A DNA stretch of 8,100 nucleotides from Thermoplasmatota archaeon (lineage in GTDB: Archaea; Thermoplasmatota; Penumbrarchaeia; Penumbrarchaeales; Penumbrarchaeaceae): assembly GCA_030595585.1 (NCBI GenBank), contig JAUVCY010000068.1, forward strand, positions 1 through 8,100. The letters run 5' to 3'. Of the stretch, positions 6,778 to 8,100 are shown one piece after another (position 1 is the first letter of the stretch; every line of letters begins with the position of its first letter). A program made the translations under genes and the position numbers. Under the pieces are notes generated by a model that saw nothing but the letters and a program-made list of their open reading frames with translations, was not told the DNA's origin and did no database searches.

Positions 6778-7392
6778 ATGAAAAGGGAAGAGATCCTCTC
6801 AACCAGAAAGAGAAATGCCATCAAGATAGAGAGGATCTACAGGATCCTCCTCAGTTTACCTTATGTTGAGCGTAGCATATACAGGATCTCCAAGGAATCC
6901 GATACTGATTATCATTGGACACACAATACTCTGAAAGAACTGGAAAAACAAGGAGTTGTAGGGGGTTCCACATTGATAGAACCGATCTCCCTGTTCAAGA
7001 TATGGGCGGATAGGCCCATCAGCACCCTCTTCAGGGAATACCATATTCAAGAGCCAAAAAAATTCCTAAAGGAGGTGAAGCTCGATCACGCCATAACCAC
7101 CTATTATGCTGAAAATCAGATAGGAAGCTATCTGATACCAAGTAGACTGGATATCTATATCCATGAAGAAGATAGCAAGCCCTGGCATGAGAGTTTGATC
7201 GCAAACGGATATGTCGGAAAAGGAAATGTCCGGATCCTTCTTGCGGATGAGCATGTGTTCTGGAACCGGGTTCTGGAGGGGCCGCTCAAGACCGTCAGCA
7301 TACAACAGTTGATCGTTGATCTGATCAGGGAAGGGGGAGTATGTATGGAGGCGGCAGAGATCCTCATGGAGAGATACTATGACAGAGAGTGA
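6778..7392 (+). CDS. AbiEi-like winged-helix transcriptional regulator / antitoxin
   Basis: A 204-residue protein, probably a DNA-binding autorepressor and antitoxin partner of the next gene. Residues about 18-62 form a winged helix: a helix (IERIYRILLSL), then SIYRISKES, the recognition region YHWTHNTLKELEKQG, and a short wing. Residues about 80-200 match my memory of AbiEi-family C-terminal domains: TTYYAEN (107-113), PSRLDIYI (121-128), GNVRILLADEHVF (149-161) and the helical VSIQQLIVDL...EAAEIL (173-196). The ATG at 6778 is the first possible start, since an in-frame TAG lies at 6745-6747. No Shine-Dalgarno precedes it, which suggests a leaderless or near-leaderless transcript. It overlaps the next gene by 14 bp, so the two are almost certainly cotranscribed. 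Arginine codons are about 12 AGA/AGG to 3 CGN, unlike the carboxylase. No signal peptide or membrane segment. It could be an orphan regulator family with the same fold, but the neighbour argues for an AbiE-type pair. Confidence 0.85.
   Translation: MKREEILSTRKRNAIKIERIYRILLSLPYVERSIYRISKESDTDYHWTHNTLKELEKQGVVGGSTLIEPISLFKIWADRPISTLFREYHIQEPKKFLKEVKLDHAITTYYAENQIGSYLIPSRLDIYIHEEDSKPWHESLIANGYVGKGNVRILLADEHVFWNRVLEGPLKTVSIQQLIVDLIREGGVCMEAAEILMERYYDRE
7368..7371 (+). promoter_or_regulatory. Shine-Dalgarno of the nucleotidyltransferase gene
   Basis: GGAG lies within the last codons of the upstream gene, 7 nt before the ATG at 7379. It supports that start, which gives the 14-bp overlap, over the in-frame ATG nine codons later. 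Unlike the first gene of the operon, the second therefore appears to use ordinary SD-led initiation. Confidence 0.6.
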
Positions 7393-8100
7393 GATATACG
7401 AGAGAATGGAGACAGACGCATCCCATGATGCTCTGAATATCCTGGCCACTGAGCTTCCAGAGCCATTGATATTGATGGGAGGCTGGGCTGTCCATCTCAC
7501 AGTGAACGAGAGTTACACGAGGGAACATAATACCCCCTATCTTGGGTCCAGGGATGTGGACCTTGGTTTCCATATCGATGTTGATGCATCTATCGAGGAA
7601 CTGAGAAAAAACAATTTTGCAAGGACCCTTGATATCCTGAGGCGAGTTGGATACTGGGAATCCGGAACATCAAGGTTCTGCAGGATTCTGGATAAGAGGA
7701 CCGGAAGGACGTTGAATGAAAAGGAAGCGGGAAATATTCCACTCTACGACCTGTTCTACCTCTATATCGACCCCATGGTCGATCGTATCCATCCCCTTAA
7801 CAATGAGGCCTTCAAGATCAAACCCATTGATGAGCCACTATTGGCTGACGCCATAGAGAATGAAAAAATGAGAGAGATCACGATATCAAAAAAGACCATC
7901 CTCGTTCCTCGACCGGAGGTGTTACTGGCAATGAAACTCTCTGCCTTTCCAAGGAGGACAAAGGATGATAAGAAGGTCAAGGATGCGTGTGACATATACG
8001 CTTTGATATGGCATTCGAAAAGATCATCCAGGGAGATTACCAATTCAATTAAAAAGGATCATCCTGAACTTGTTGAACAGATAAGGGATCATTTCACTGA
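7379..8100 (+). CDS. AbiEii/MNT-type nucleotidyltransferase toxin (3' end outside window)
   Basis: The frame is open from the ATG at 7379 to the right edge (240 codons plus 2 bases); AbiEii proteins are usually about 280-300 residues, so most is present. Residues 34-36 (GGW) and SRDVDLGF (57-64) form the nucleotidyltransferase motif, a glycine pair followed by D-x-D, with D59 and D61 as predicted metal ligands. Further on, RPEVLLAMKL (178-187) and RRTKDDKKVKDACDIYAL (192-209) resemble the K...R..KD..D..L C-terminal signature of AbiEii-like enzymes. Characterised relatives (AbiEii, MenT) are toxins that use nucleotides, and MenT enzymes add nucleotides to tRNA 3' ends; target and base here are unknown. 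The preceding overlapping gene is its likely antitoxin. Arginine is about 16 AGR to 3 CGN. A housekeeping or aminoglycoside-type nucleotidyltransferase is an alternative, less likely given the partner. Confidence 0.85.
   Translation, partial: MTESEIYERMETDASHDALNILATELPEPLILMGGWAVHLTVNESYTREHNTPYLGSRDVDLGFHIDVDASIEELRKNNFARTLDILRRVGYWESGTSRFCRILDKRTGRTLNEKEAGNIPLYDLFYLYIDPMVDRIHPLNNEAFKIKPIDEPLLADAIENEKMREITISKKTILVPRPEVLLAMKLSAFPRRTKDDKKVKDACDIYALIWHSKRSSREITNSIKKDHPELVEQIRDHFT

Noticed and set aside
7066..7500. A 144-codon minus-strand open frame across the two AbiE-like genes
   Set aside because: It crosses the junction of two well-supported plus-strand genes, and its sequence has no recognisable features.
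7762..8043. A 93-codon minus-strand open frame at the right end
   Set aside because: It is antisense to the conserved C-terminal signature of the nucleotidyltransferase and has no independent support.
1..8100. CRISPR arrays, tRNA or rRNA genes, insertion sequences, inteins
   Set aside because: No regularly spaced direct repeats, no tRNA-like cloverleaf, no transposase or terminal inverted repeats were seen, and the carboxylase insertion near residues 1600-1652 is too short and lacks the splicing motifs of an intein.

Overview
The window is dominated by one very large gene on the minus strand (160-6444, 2094 codons, uninterrupted). It encodes a single-chain, multidomain, biotin-dependent acyl-CoA carboxylase of the eukaryotic type. 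The order is biotin carboxylase (BC), biotin transferase linker (BT), biotin carboxyl carrier (BCCP), central domain, then fused carboxyltransferase (CT N- and C-lobes). Resemblance to yeast and animal acetyl-CoA carboxylase is visible along the whole chain. It includes the central domain, which ordinary bacterial and archaeal split-subunit carboxylases lack.

The setting looks prokaryotic and most likely archaeal. There are no introns and genes are tightly packed. The two plus-strand genes favour AGA/AGG arginine codons and use many ATA isoleucine codons. TATA-like elements precede the genes, the first plus-strand gene has no Shine-Dalgarno and probably a very short leader, and the carboxylase has a GTGAT motif just upstream of its ATG. 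A Thermoplasmata-like euryarchaeon is my best guess, but this rests on style rather than on a marker gene, and a bacterium is not excluded.

Layout from left to right: 1-51 may be the last 16 codons of a convergent plus-strand gene (weak). Positions 71-95 hold a GC-rich hairpin plus T-tract that terminates the carboxylase. A small stem-loop at 133-154 directly follows the tandem stop codons. The carboxylase fills 160-6444. A 333-bp divergent intergenic region (6445-6777) carries promoter candidates for both directions, overlapping dyads at 6545-6598, a very AT-rich block and a perfect 14-bp palindrome touching the next start codon. From 6778 to the right edge there is a two-gene plus-strand operon: a winged-helix AbiEi-like regulator/antitoxin (6778-7392), overlapping by 14 bp a nucleotidyltransferase of the AbiEii/MNT type (7379 to beyond 8100, cut by the window edge).

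The carboxylase would make malonyl-CoA (or methylmalonyl-CoA) from acetyl- or propionyl-CoA, ATP and bicarbonate. The divergent pair looks like a type IV toxin-antitoxin or abortive-infection module with no metabolic link to it. The main point of interest is a complete eukaryote-style carboxylase in a probable archaeon, with its own sequence peculiarities: an approximately 50-residue insertion in the CT N-lobe and an altered QRRHQK motif in BC.
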